Source: Lepidurus packardi
Lineage: Eukaryota > Arthropoda > Branchiopoda > Notostraca > Triopsidae
Assembly: GCA_023053545.1 (NCBI GenBank)
Contig: JAKZAN010000001.1
Coordinates: 3,120,565 to 3,184,564, forward strand
Direction of reading: 5' to 3'
DNA length: 64,000 bases
In this document: positions 1 through 11,800 of the stretch, piece by piece
Numbering within the stretch: position 1 is the stretch's first letter
Layout of the letters: every line of letters starts with the position of its first letter
The notes under the pieces: model-generated
The model's database searches: none
What the model was told of the DNA's origin: nothing
Seen by the model: only the letters and a program-made list of their open reading frames with translations
Program-made: the position numbers and the translations under genes

Positions 1-656
1 CCATTCAGTTAAATTGCCCGTTAATCCTTCATCAGGAATGTGCCACAATTTGACCTACAAAGAGAAAAGAACATCAATCATCACGAAAACCTTAAGAAAA
101 AAAAGAATTGTAACAAATAATTGTATTACTGTGCAGTCTTCGGAGGAAGAAGCGATAACGTTATCACTAAAGGGATTCCATTTTAAGTCCATCACCGGAC
201 CCGTGTGTCCTGTGACTTTACCTGTGGTTAAATCTAATCTGCCCGTCATCTCCAGGCTAAGAACCACAAAGGATCCACCTCCCGCCACTTCCTAAAAAAA
301 TACGCCACAATATAAGAAAATAAAAGGAAATAGTTACACAACAACTTGGCAAAAAAAGTCGATCAATTAAACTATAAACTACCCCATTAACATTGAAAAG
401 AAACTGGAAAAAATTAAAAGTACTAAATCGACAGATAAAAAAGTACTAAACCTGCAAGATATTCAATTATAAACCATGTAAGCAAAATAAAGATATTTAT
501 TACCGTGATAATGGCCAGGAATTTGGGATTGACAGCGCAGCATTGAGAATCGTGGGCGCTTTTCGTGATTTTGACATTCTCGTAGCATTTTTCTTTGCGT
601 ACGGCTTGGCCATAGACATGCCGGAATTTGGACGTACGGACGCCCCTAAACGGCAA
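1..656 (-). CDS. Coronin, N-terminal part (partial at both ends)
   Basis: Coronins are WD40 beta-propeller proteins that bind F-actin and regulate Arp2/3 and cofilin at the cell cortex. Three minus-strand exons are visible: 504..656, 130..291 and 1..54, the last cut by the window edge. All junctions are phase 0 with GT-AG borders. The first exon encodes the conserved start of the family ([16 protein letters not shown], then [11 protein letters not shown]). The second gives GGGSFVVL and a WD repeat ([27 protein letters not shown]). The third continues [15 protein letters not shown]. The first exon begins with TTG directly after a splice acceptor (AG at 658-657), so the initiator ATG must lie in an upstream exon that I could not identify. 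About 123 residues are visible of a protein usually 450-550 long. The family call is firm; the coronin subtype is not. Confidence 0.93.
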
Positions 657-3641
657 CTATAAAGACAAAGACATGAAAAATATTAACTTCGATGATTAAC
701 AACTACCCACATCGTTAGAGTTGGACTTTAAATCTCTACCCTAAAAATGAATCTCTGTTTTCCTTTATTATTGTTAATTTCTTACTTAAAACGATTATTC
801 CGAGGTTGTGAGACAAATTAAAAACTGGGAAAGATGCCAAGGGAGTTTTTGACTCCCGAATTTGGCTGATCTTAATCTTTTCCGAAGAAAATCCTACGTT
901 TAAGCTAAACTTTTTGTTGCAGAAGCCTTTTTCTGCTCTACCCTTGAACTAACAAACATGTCATGCCGCTCGCTCAACTTTAGAACTCCAAGAAACCCAC
1001 GAAATCCCCGAAACGCTCGTTATAACTTTTGCCCTTTTCGGTTTTGGGACTACGAAAAGTTTTAAAACTATTTACAGTCTGTGGAGTTATATTTCTTTTA
1101 TTCTCTGTTTTATTTTTACCTGAGTGTTTGTCATTGGACTGGCTGGGCTCTCAAACCTGCAACAAATTAACATAAAATCATTAAAAGGAGTCTTTAGAGA
1201 CCAAATTAGTTCAAAATCCCCCCTCCCCAATACATTAATCAAATGCGTGAATCAAATTAGTCCAAAATAGTTACTCTACAATTATTTTAAACTTTATAAA
1301 TACGAAACTGTAAATGCGTAAATAAAATAAGTGGTGTGAATTAACTAGATAAGGGAATATGCATGGCTTAATTCAACTCTTAGATCTCACTAAAAAAAAA
1401 CTTAAAAAGGGAAATAGTGAGAATCTACTACTAAATATTTTCCATTACAAATTTAAACCAGTGACTGATTGAAAATGACCCATCCAGAATTGACATTTTA
1501 TACGCATTGCATGACAAATAAAATTAATAGCAAATAACACAGGGAAAATAAAAATAGTCGCCACGCTTGCACGCTCATTTTCCAAAACACTTTGACTTGC
1601 ATTTCAACTTTTTTATGTAAAAAAAAATTGCGGCTTGGGAAGCAAAATTCCTGCCTTGACTTTTCGCTCCCGTTACAGCAACTTTTACGCTTCTCAGCCC
1701 GAGGTAGTACTGTACGACCGTAAAGAAACACGAAAATGTAACGAACAGTCAAAAGAGAAAACGGAGGTGGGAGATGAGAAGCATATGGCGTGTTCTACAT
1801 CAGCTCAACACAGATGCTTCTTTAGGTCAATTACCACCTTGCGCTCGGAATATGAAAAAAAGGAATAAATAGGATTTGGTTCAAAAAGGAGCATACGAAA
1901 ATCGAGGTTAGTTCCAATTACTAGTAGACCCTGACTGCTATCTATAGAGTACAAGCTCACATTTTACTTAAAAATCCTTGAAAAAAAGCCTGAACGCTAA
2001 ACGAAAATAATACTTTATTTAACTACACTTTTTAGCCTTAAAGCTAACTAAATTACTGGATGTTTGAATTCTGATAAAATTCCGTCCGAGATTTTCCAAC
2101 AAAAAACATACAAAGTTAGGTTAAACACCGTGTTTAAGACTAAACCAAACCTAATTTTGTACGTTTTTATGTGAGAATAGAAATCAAATTTTTAAATGAG
2201 TACAATTATCTTCGAGAGCTTAAAACAAAATAAAACCTGAGGGAAAAGAACCAGGGCGTTAATTATCAATTAGAGCGAAAGGCATTAACAAAACTTGTTG
2301 CTATTCGGGTGCAGGTTTACGCCCTAAGTTGCGTTACCCAAGGTTGTATACAAAGGCCCTAAAAAAAGCCCAAAAGAGTCTTTCCGGTGCCCAGATTTCC
2401 ATCTTTAAAGCGAATTATGGACCTAAAAGCTCGTGACGTAGAGCAAATGGAGCAGAATACGGGTCAGCTAAGCATGAACGTTCCAAACGTGTCAGGAGCT
2501 TGCATGAGATAACAAGTTATCACTAAAACTTGACCCTCCTCAAACTCTCAAAACAAGTCTCGCCACCAAAAATTAATTGAAATGCGATGCAAGCCAAGTG
2601 CAGGGCGTGACGGACCTTCGTAATTAAGAAGTCCACAAAAACTTTGTAGGGTAAAACTCCTCACAATTATGCTTGCTGCACAGCCGGGATTGACGTCACG
2701 TGTTTCACATATTATAAAACTAATAAAGGTTTTTAAGACTTTCTTGAAGTTATTTTACTTGAAAAGAAGGTTAATTACAGGCCGGTAATGATCACGACAT
2801 CACACAGGGAGACTAACTAAAACCAAGTTTAAATTCTTCGTTAGGACGAGAAACTTGACTCTGCAAGAGGGAAGGACGGTCGAGAAGTGAAGCTGAAACG
2901 CTCGCGGGTTTGTTATTTAAGGCTTTGTTAGAAGCGGACGGTCCGACGCCGGCAACGACGACATGTGAGACCAAACCCAACCCACAAAAGACTAAGTAAT
3001 AATGTAAACCAACAGATTTTTCCTCATGCTCAGCAAATTATGATAACAGAAAAAGGGAAGAAGAAGAGTTAAATAATTCACACCTAGCAGGTTCCACGCT
3101 TTTCTCTTTTTCCCATATCTAAATAGTTTGAAGATGAGAGAGTTCCCAGCTCATTAATTTATTTTTTGACACTTGCTGTAACACTTGGTTTGGGCAGAGC
3201 GCCTAACCGTGGAGAAAGCTTTTTGGGGAATACCGTTTGTTGATGAAAACTATTATGGATCAAACTTGGCCAGCTGTCAGGGATGCAAAAAGGGACCGTT
3301 TCCCAATGTCAATGACCAAGTAGCGAGAGATTTCTTTCTTTCCATTTATACGGGGGGGGGGGGGGGAAAGAACGCTCTTTCAAAATTTTCTGTCGTTTCA
3401 AATACTTGTTTGTTTGGAAAGAAGTATAACAAGAAGCCCTATTTACCTTTTCATGTTTGCACCCTAGCAATATAAACAAACAAAACCCGCGCCTTTGTGC
3501 ATTGCGATGACCGAAACCCCGCCCTTTGCATCGATCGAAGGACGTTAAGCTAGCCTGACCCTCTCTGTAGCAAACCGCACAAAAGCGGGTTCAGACATGT
3601 TGTAGGAGGCGTCTAAGCGCCTTCTTACTTAACTTTACTAC

Positions 3642-3751
3642 ACCTAACCCAACCTAATTTAACTTAACCTAACCCAACCCAATCAACCTAACCTAACCTG
3701 ACTTAACTTATACTAAACTAACTTAGCCTATCCTAACGTAACCTAACCTAA
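3642..3751 (+). repeat. Degenerate CCTAA-rich array
   Basis: Repeated variants of CCTAAC, CCCAAC and CTTAAC run for about 110 bp. The unit resembles the arthropod telomeric repeat (TTAGG)n read on the complementary strand, but it is too degenerate and too internal to be a telomere. It forms the left internal arm of the inverted-repeat element at 3550-4188. Confidence 0.75.
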
Positions 3752-4003
3752 AAACGCCCCGCCTGGACCAAAATAGGCTCGGGTATGGTTTGCTGCTGAC
3801 CGCAAGGTCCCCCTAACATGGCTGAACCCGCTTTATGCAAGTTGCTGCGTTTAATGTAAACAAAAAAAGCACTGTTTAGAAGGACCCTTTCCTGTTTAGA
3901 TTAAAAATAGCAAACCGCATAAAAGCGGGTTCAGCCATGTTAGGGGAGGTGCCTTGCGATCCGCGGCAAATCATACCAGTCTCATTTTGCTCCGATGGGG
4001 CCT

Positions 4004-4096
4004 TTTTAGGTTAGGTTACGTTACGATACGTTAAGTTAGGTTGGCTGGGTTGGGTTAGGTAAGTTAAGTTAGGCTAGGTTAGGCTAAGTTAAGTTG
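4004..4096 (-). repeat. Degenerate TTAGG-rich array, opposed to the 3642-3751 array
   Basis: Variants of GGTTAG and AAGTTAG run for about 90 bp. They are the mirror image of the CCTAA-rich stretch 250 bp upstream, so the two could pair as hairpin arms. This is the right internal arm of the element at 3550-4188. Confidence 0.75.
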
Positions 4097-4884
4097 GATA
4101 GAACGCTTACATGACTCTTGAAACATGTCTCAATCCGCTTTTATGCGTTTTGCAGCTTTTAGACGTAAACAAGAAAGGGTCAGGCTAGTCAGTGCTCTGT
4201 ATGTACTACTCTCACCGCGTCGTCTTCGGTAGCTTCATATAGTAGATAGCCTCTATACTATTAGTGAAATTATCATTTAGAAACAACAATGTATTATGAA
4301 AAATACCAAAGAAACTTATCAAGGTGTTGCGGTTGTAACTCAACTGTATTCAATGATTCGCGACTCGCCCCTGCCGTCTCACGCGGTCGACCCCTGCTTT
4401 ACAGAGCGCTGAGTTTGACTCATGACACAAGGAGACTTACCCCATGTTGACACCCAACCGTTTCACCAAACACGGGAGATACTAACACAGCGGAAAGCGA
4501 AACGCGAATACACACGAGAACGAATACAAAGGCGAAACGTTTAGTGAAATAATCAACTCTTTCCTTCTTTGGAGCGCAAGTTATGCAATATTTATACGTA
4601 TCTCAAAGAAATTCCTTTTGTGCTTAAATTAGGTTACTTGCTACTCTATTAGCACAATTTTGTCGGCTAAGGCGCTGTCAATTTACCCGCACCTTGGGTA
4701 CAGCCATGTCACATAAAAAAAACTTTGCACGAAAAATTAGGCTTTTAAAAAAGTTTACTTCACGGCCATTCCAACAGTAGAGTTTTTCATTATTTGGATT
4801 ACCTTGCGTGAGAAATATAGACATACAAATGTTGGACTCCGCGAGCTTCTCTAACTGCGATCGGCTGAACTTTTGAGTTCTTAG

Positions 4885-5380
4885 ACTTAGATCATATGTA
4901 CCAGGGGTTCTCAAACTTTTTCGTTCGCGACGCACTAATAGTATCCCCCAATTCGCCTCGGCGCCCCTCGGAACATATTCGCAGCTCGCGCGGATATTAG
5001 CTTTATTAGATTATCGTGAATAAGTTCAGATGGAGAAAAAATTAGGTGAACAAAAACCTTTGACTTCGTTTGGCATTCGGAATCCCTACAACCTTTTTCC
5101 ATTGACCAAACAATTCTACGTTAGACCTTGAATACCTGTTCGAGATCACGGAGCTTGTTAATTGTAATTTTGGAAATATTAAAAATGCACCATTGTTTCT
5201 CACGGAGTCATAGATTTTTTTTATCCAAGTGCTACTTGAGCCAAACCATGGAAACCTTGACAAGATTAAACAAAATCCGCCATGAGTGTGGCCAAATCTA
5301 CTAGTGGCGCCCCCGGTTACTCTGTACGCACCGCAGCATATCGCATGCCCTATCTATAGTATATATGATCTAAGTTCTTA
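4885..5380. mobile_element. Possible degenerate hAT-like non-autonomous element
   Basis: The sequence CAGGGGTTCTCAAAC followed by a T run and GCGACGC at 4902-4930 resembles the terminal repeat of many hAT (Charlie-type) elements. A matching right terminus with an 8-bp target duplication was not found. A 13-bp inverted pair (acttagatcatat at 4885-4897, its complement at 5363-5375) flanks the segment. Open frames inside it have no recognisable transposase motif. The call rests on terminus similarity only. Confidence 0.35.
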
Positions 5381-5848
5381 GCGTTACCGTGGTGGCTTTT
5401 AAGAGTTATCTTATAATATATCAGACACTATTAACATTAGGTGTATACTTATTGTGCCAAGTTACTGCTATTTAACATATTACAGATCGGTTTAGCTGAA
5501 ATTCCCCTTCAAGTCATACTCGAAAGCGTTTCAATCGATAGATAAAATTTCCGCATTCACCGAACGACCGGAGGGACACGCCTCCGCGCAATTGTTCGCT
5601 CGTTCGCCTACGATATCTAGAACCCAAACAAATCGACGTGAGTACGTAGGATCTTATTCTGTCGCATTAAGTGATTAAGAACGTTCGCCATAATGGGAAA
5701 GAGTCACTTTGCTGATTGCTTTTCATTTTAGATTCTTCTAATCTCCAGTTGGCTTGAAAGGACCCCACCGCCTGTGGATAACCGTATTTTTATTGCTGAA
5801 CAAAGAATCTTTTCATTGTTGTGTTATTTAGAATCAATTTAATAAGCC

Positions 5849-8800
5849 ATGGTGTTTGAAACGTTGGTTGTAAAGGTTTTAAACCGATTTTTGGGAAGCT
5901 TTGTTGAAAACTTAGATGCGTCACAGCTCAAGCTCGGCATTTTCGGAGGTAATTTTTCACATCAGCACCATTAACTTGAATGCAAAGTGTATTAGAATAA
6001 AATAATTTTTATTCCACTAATCTACTTATTATTTGAAGGCGGAAATGTTACATTAGGAAAGTTAGTTTTGAAACAGAGCGCTTTGGATGATCTGGGGCTC
6101 CCTGTAAAAACCATTGCTGGCTATGTAGGTAAGTTATTGATTGTTCGTCTGTTTTTTTGTCTTAAAAGTTGGGAATTGCTAATCTCGCGTCCAGCTTAAA
6201 CGTAGAACTCCTGTTTGTCTCCTACAGGAAAATTGATGCTAAAACTCCCCTTGACAAATATCTATACCGGACCCATCATTGTAACCATTGAAGGCCTCTC
6301 CCTTTTAGCTGTTCCGCTTCAAGCTGTCAAATACGATGGGCAAAAAGAAGAGCAAGCGCTCCAAGAAGCCAAACAACGTCACCTAAGCGCTATAGAACTT
6401 GCGAAGATCAAGCACGACACGCCCACTGATGCCGCTGAAGACTCCTTGGTGGAGAAAATCAAAGCTTCGGTCCTACAACGCGTCCAGATTGTCATCCAAG
6501 ACGTCCATTTACGTTACGAAGATGAGTTGACGAATGCCCAGTATCCTATGGCGTTGGGTTTCACGTTAAACAATTTATCTATTGATACTACGGATGAAAA
6601 TTGGACTCCTACCATCGTCCAAGAGATCACAAACCGTTTTTTCAAAGTAAAATTTCTTCTTTAAAAGTTTATTCTCTTTTGTCAACGCTTAATTTCAATG
6701 TAATAAAGGTTACATTTTGTATTTATATTTTGCAGCTAGCAAGATTGGGAAGTTTGGCTTTTTATTGGATCTGCGATGCAGAATTGATATCCAGACTTGA
6801 ACCTAATGCTCTAGGTGAAGCGTTCCAGCAAGGGATAGCTAAAAGCAATCGAAGACCTTACGAAGACTCTTACAGTAGCTTGTTATTTTGTTGTTTGAAA
6901 GTAAATTGTATGGATCTTTCCTCTCGTTTAGTACTGGGACCTATTACTTCCTTCGCCCAGTTAAGTTTGAATCTTAAACCTGAGATTGATGGTTCGAATT
7001 ACACAATTCCCAAGCTTTTGGCCGATTTGGTTATCGAAGAACTTTCAATTGGTAAATATTATATAAAAGTAGAAGATCATTTGAAGATCCTCTCAAACCT
7101 CCTCTTAAAGGTTTGAGTAAGCAGCAATACGGCAATGTCATCAAGTTGTTGCACTCTATGATGTTAATGAATCGCTCCGCGCCGTACAGGAAGTACCGCC
7201 CAGAGCTTCAAGAATATAAAAATCATGCCAGAGAATGGTGGAAGTTCGCAATTACGAGCGTTAAGGAAGTGGAAGTGGCTCGTCGTCTTCGGAACTGGCG
7301 CTGGTCAAATATAAAGCAGCACCGCACAACTTGCAAACAGTATTTGCAGCTCTACAAGTACAAATTACTAGCCAAAAGTCTGACGAACGAACAGCAGCAG
7401 CAAATAGACCAGTGCGAAAAGATTTTGGATGTTTTCAACATTACTGTCATCCGACGTCAGGCAGAGGTTGAAGTATGATCCTGAAAAACTTTTCGTTTAT
7501 TACCCTATCTTTACAAATATTTCTTTCTTGCTGTCTTTTTTTCTTTTTCTTTATTTTATTATTACAGGCGGAACGGTCCCGGATTGAAAAGGCCAAGGAA
7601 GATAGTGCCAAGAAAGGATGGTTTGGGGGATGGTTGTCATGGGGCGGGAAAGCGGCCAGCAGCCAGACGGAGAGTTTAGCGGATGAAGTTGGTAAGTCCA
7701 GTCGATGAAAAAATACGAAAAGTAGACATAAAAAGCAGATTGAAATGCTGGTTTTTGGGTGTCTTCATTTTCAGCCAAGATGTTCCAGGCCGAAATGTCC
7801 ACTGAAGAAAAAGCCAAGTTATTTGAGGTCATCGGGTACGAAGAAAACGCGACACCAGCCATTTACCCGAAGCATTTTGTAGAAACCCGAATTGCTTTTA
7901 CCCTAAACCGGCTGTCAGTTTTACTCCACGATACGGAGGACAAAACCCAGCCCGTGATTTTACTCATGTCCTTGGATAAAGTCCAAGCTTTAGTAGAACA
8001 GCGCCCATCAGCTCAAGCTATTAAGTAAATAATAACAATAGTAATGAATAGTAATAGTAAATTAAAAATGATAAGAATAATGAGATACAAATTCCCAGAA
8101 AATCTTGCATTGATTTTTTACTCTTATTTAGGGTGGCGACACAAGTGGGGGAATTTTTCATTGAAGGTTCGCCAAACGCGTTGCAGACTCCACAGTTGGC
8201 TACTTCCTTTCAAGGCACTCAAAGCGAGTCTTTATTGAATATCATTTTCGAGACTCATCCATTGGGAGAAATTTGCGATCAGCGTTTAAAGCTGAAAGCG
8301 TTGCCTCTGATAGTAACCTACCACGCTCAAACGGTGAATCGAGTAGTTGATATGTTCCGCACTGCTCCTGAAGCTTCCAATCTCAGCCAGTAAACACAGC
8401 AAAAATAAATTGAACATTTCTATAGCAAATGCATTTTTAATGATTTCTCTGGATTTTTATTTTAGATTGCAGGCAGCAGCAAAGCAGAAGTTTGAAGACT
8501 TGAAGGAAAAGTCAGTGATGGGCTTGCAGTACGCAATAGAAAAGCAACCAGTACTGGATTTAGATGTGGATATTGCTGGATCGTATATCCTAATTCCTCA
8601 AGGCGGGAGTTATGAGAAGTAGAACTTCTATTTTATCAAGAAAATAGAAATTCTATTAAGGTTTTCTTGTCTTTGCCAGGGATAAGAACTTAGTGGCTGT
8701 GAATATGGGTAGTTTGCATTTCAGAAGCTTGACAAAGACGCGGAATCCCAGTGTTAGTCAAATGGCAAGAGCTGGCAGTACCGAGGGCGAAATTTTGCAG

Positions 8801-11800
8801 GAAATGATGGCTTCTTCTTATGACAAATTTGCATTGGAACTGCGCGACATGCAGGTAAAACTTTGAAACGTATCATCGAATTAATTTATTTTTCAACAGA
8901 ATAAATGGAAATATTATTTATGAATTGATTGGTATTTTATCGTGCGAAATTAGGTATTGTCTTTGTTTGGAGGAGAAGATTGGCTCAAAGCCTTGCAGGA
9001 TAAATTGTACAAATCGCATATGCTAAGACCTTTATCGATTCAGCTTGTGTTGGAGAAATGTCTGATTTTAGACGACCCTCGCTTACCCATTACTAAAATC
9101 TCTGGGTCACTACCCAATTTGCATTTAGCAATCCAAGGTATTTTCACAGAAATTGGGAATTTCATTTATTAAAATTAACCTTTTAATAAAAAAAAAAAAT
9201 ATATAGATACGAGATTGATTAACATGGGAGTTATAATACAAAGTATTCCCCTGCCGTCCAACCCTGAGGCAGAAGCAGCATCAGCAGGGCTACTGGCTGT
9301 TTCAGAGGACAACGAATATACGACTAACAACGCCTTACGGCGACTGGAAGCGCTGGATGCGTCTCTAAACCCCGCCCCCTTTTCTAGTCCAACGTCACAA
9401 TTGACCCAAGTCCAGTTGTCATTCGATGTCAACGGTATTATTTTCATTATATAAGCTTTTCTTATTTTTTGGGTCGTAAGGACGTTTTATTCAATTAGTT
9501 GAGCTAAACTTCATGTTTTTTAGACGTCAGGTTGGAATATGCTGTGCAAAATGAACAATTAGTCGTGGTCCCTTTGTTGGAGTTCCATATGGTGCAGCTG
9601 AGCTCCAGTTTAAACCTTAAGAGCTGGGAATCTCACGTAGGATTGTCTTTAACCGGGTTAAGGCTTTGGTATTGCCCCAAACCGACCGAAGAAGATGAAA
9701 ATCTTGTTAATCCTGAAGACAGGAAAGTCGCTATAATAAGCACGGAAGGCAAGGGCCAGTCGTGTCTTCTCACTATGCATTACCTGAAGGTAAATATCAA
9801 ATTGGGATTTCTAAAAGTTCACATGTAATTGCTACAATTTTTCTGTTGACTTGAAGGTGGAAAGGCAGTCGCCGGATTTTGCTACCAAATATGAAGCGGT
9901 GGAGCAGGTATTGGATGTTCAGCTGTGCGATTTGGACGTCAATTTGCAGCAAGAAGTGCTCTTAAGCATCCTGCAACTCTCCAACGACCTTTCAACGCGT
10001 TTAGAGCAGATTCAGACAGACGTTGAAGGCAGAAACAAAGCTAGAAACGTGGCTGAAAACAGCGAGATTAAAACAAATGCGGATAAAACTGCCGAGAAAC
10101 TTGGAGCAGGTGAGATTTCACGATTGTTTAGAAATCCAGTAAACATAACGTTTGAATTTTCTACTTTTTGTACAGCCTTTCAGAGGATCTGTGAGTTTGA
10201 AACGTATTCCGTAGTTCAGATCAATGGTTAATTATGCACTAGTCTGAATAGCAAGCGTAAGAGTAGAAAAGTAACGAACTTTTCTTTCCTTTTATATGCA
10301 CAGCTAAGACGAAACCGGTTAAAGTGGGACGAGAAGGAACACATTTCTTAGTTCGCGCACAAATGGCCCGTTTGCAGGCGAGTTTGGGTCGCCAGACTCG
10401 AACCCTCGCCGTAGTGGCCTTTAGTGGATTGAACGTGGAAGTGAGGCTGCAGCCGTCCAAACTCACCGTGACCACGCACTTGAAAAACGTCAGCGTCATT
10501 GATCCCAACGCCACTTTGTATCATACGGTAATATTTGTCTTCAGAATTGGGTTTTAGTAGAGCCTTTTATAGAAACGTTTTTGTTCATTTTTTGGTCCCA
10601 TTTCTGGGGTACAGATTGTGGGAGTAGTGGATGAAAACGCCTTCCATGCCCAATTTGTGCTCTACAATGGGGCCACGGAGAATGAAGGATATTTAGACAT
10701 GGAATCGGTGGATATAGCCATCAAATTGGCTACCGGCCGCCTCAAAATCGTTTACCTGAACAAGTTCATTCAGGACCTTCTGGTAAAGAAACTGTTTTAA
10801 TCTTTAATAGCACTGAACTACATTTAATATTTAATTGTTATTTTTTTCAGTGTTATTTATTTTGTTTGTTAACTTTTGATCCGTTTAGAGCTTTGTAGAT
10901 AAGTTCCAAGCTGCCAAGACAGCTATTATTGAAGCTTCGGCGCAAGCAGCTCAAGCAGCTCGTCAGAACGTCCAAGAAGCTTACGCCAAGGCTTTGAGAG
11001 TGGCGCTAGATATTAAAATGATTGCGCCATTGATTTATATCCCTCAAACGACTTCGAGTTGCAATGTTTTGGTAGCAGATTTGGGACAGTTAAATCTCAA
11101 GAACCATTTTGTGATGCAAGGAGTCCGGAACGAGATTGGATTGCCTGCAGTCTTGGATTTAATTGATATTACGCTTGAAAATCTCAAACTGTCTAGGTAA
11201 TATCTATTCCCATTATCTTATTTAATAGTTTAGTATGTTAATTAAAATGAGTTATGTTATTTTAATATGTTAATTAAAAATAAGTTATGTTATTTTAATA
11301 TGTTAATTAAAATTTTTGTTGCAGTAGGCTTACAAGCCTACGCCCGCTACTATTAAAAAGAAAAAATTTGCTAATTATCTGTGTTATCACATGTATATCA
11401 CATGTCTTAATTTAGGGCGTTAACCGAAGGTAAGGACAATCGTGTGAAAGCAGAATGTGTATTACTGCACCCAGTTTCATTTGAACTTAAAGTTGTGCGA
11501 AATTTAACAGCCAACTGGTACATTGGGTCCCCGGATTTAGAGATTAAGATCTGTTTAGGAGTTGTACAAGTAAAAATTGTTGTGAAAAAAATCGAATTTT
11601 TCTTAATGTTTTGTCTATTTTAGGCGAATTTGAGCGAAGAAGACTATGCCGTTGCTATGGGGACGTTACTTGACAATCTGGCTGAAGGGGTTGGTGCTTT
11701 TGATTCGAGTCATACAGATGGGGATGTTACATTAACGTCTTCTTTGGCTGTTTCCCAAGGCCAAACGCCAATTACTGATCATTCTTCGCCAGGTAAATGA

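Larger units (their letters stand above)
3550..4188. mobile_element. Inverted-repeat (MITE-like) element with nested palindromes
   Basis: The ends are perfect 13-bp inverted repeats: ctagcctgaccct at 3550-3562 and its complement at 4176-4188. A segment containing AAAGCGGGTTCAG occurs in direct orientation near 3581-3593 and 3921-3935. It recurs in the opposite orientation near 3810-3850, with a related inverted copy near 4125-4155. A degenerate CCTAA-rich array on one side (3642-3751) faces a TTAGG-rich array on the other (about 4004-4096). The element has no coding capacity, so it would be non-autonomous. I could not define a target-site duplication, so the superfamily stays open. Confidence 0.7.
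657..5848. other. Intergenic spacer between divergent coronin and VPS13
   Basis: This 5.2-kb region separates two genes that run away from each other, so it should hold both promoters and the missing 5' exon or exons of coronin. I find no convincing protein gene: the small open frames lack family motifs and paired splice sites. Recognisable contents are a 15-base G run at 3352-3366, a large inverted-repeat element at 3550-4188, and a hAT-like remnant around 4885-5380. The stretch near 2880-2960 is locally GC-rich, with several CG dinucleotides. No clear TATA box or initiator could be assigned. Confidence 0.6.

Noticed and set aside
7052-7110. Apparent frameshift and stop in VPS13
   Set aside because: A 59-nt intron with GT-AG borders removes it and restores the conserved [15 protein letters not shown].
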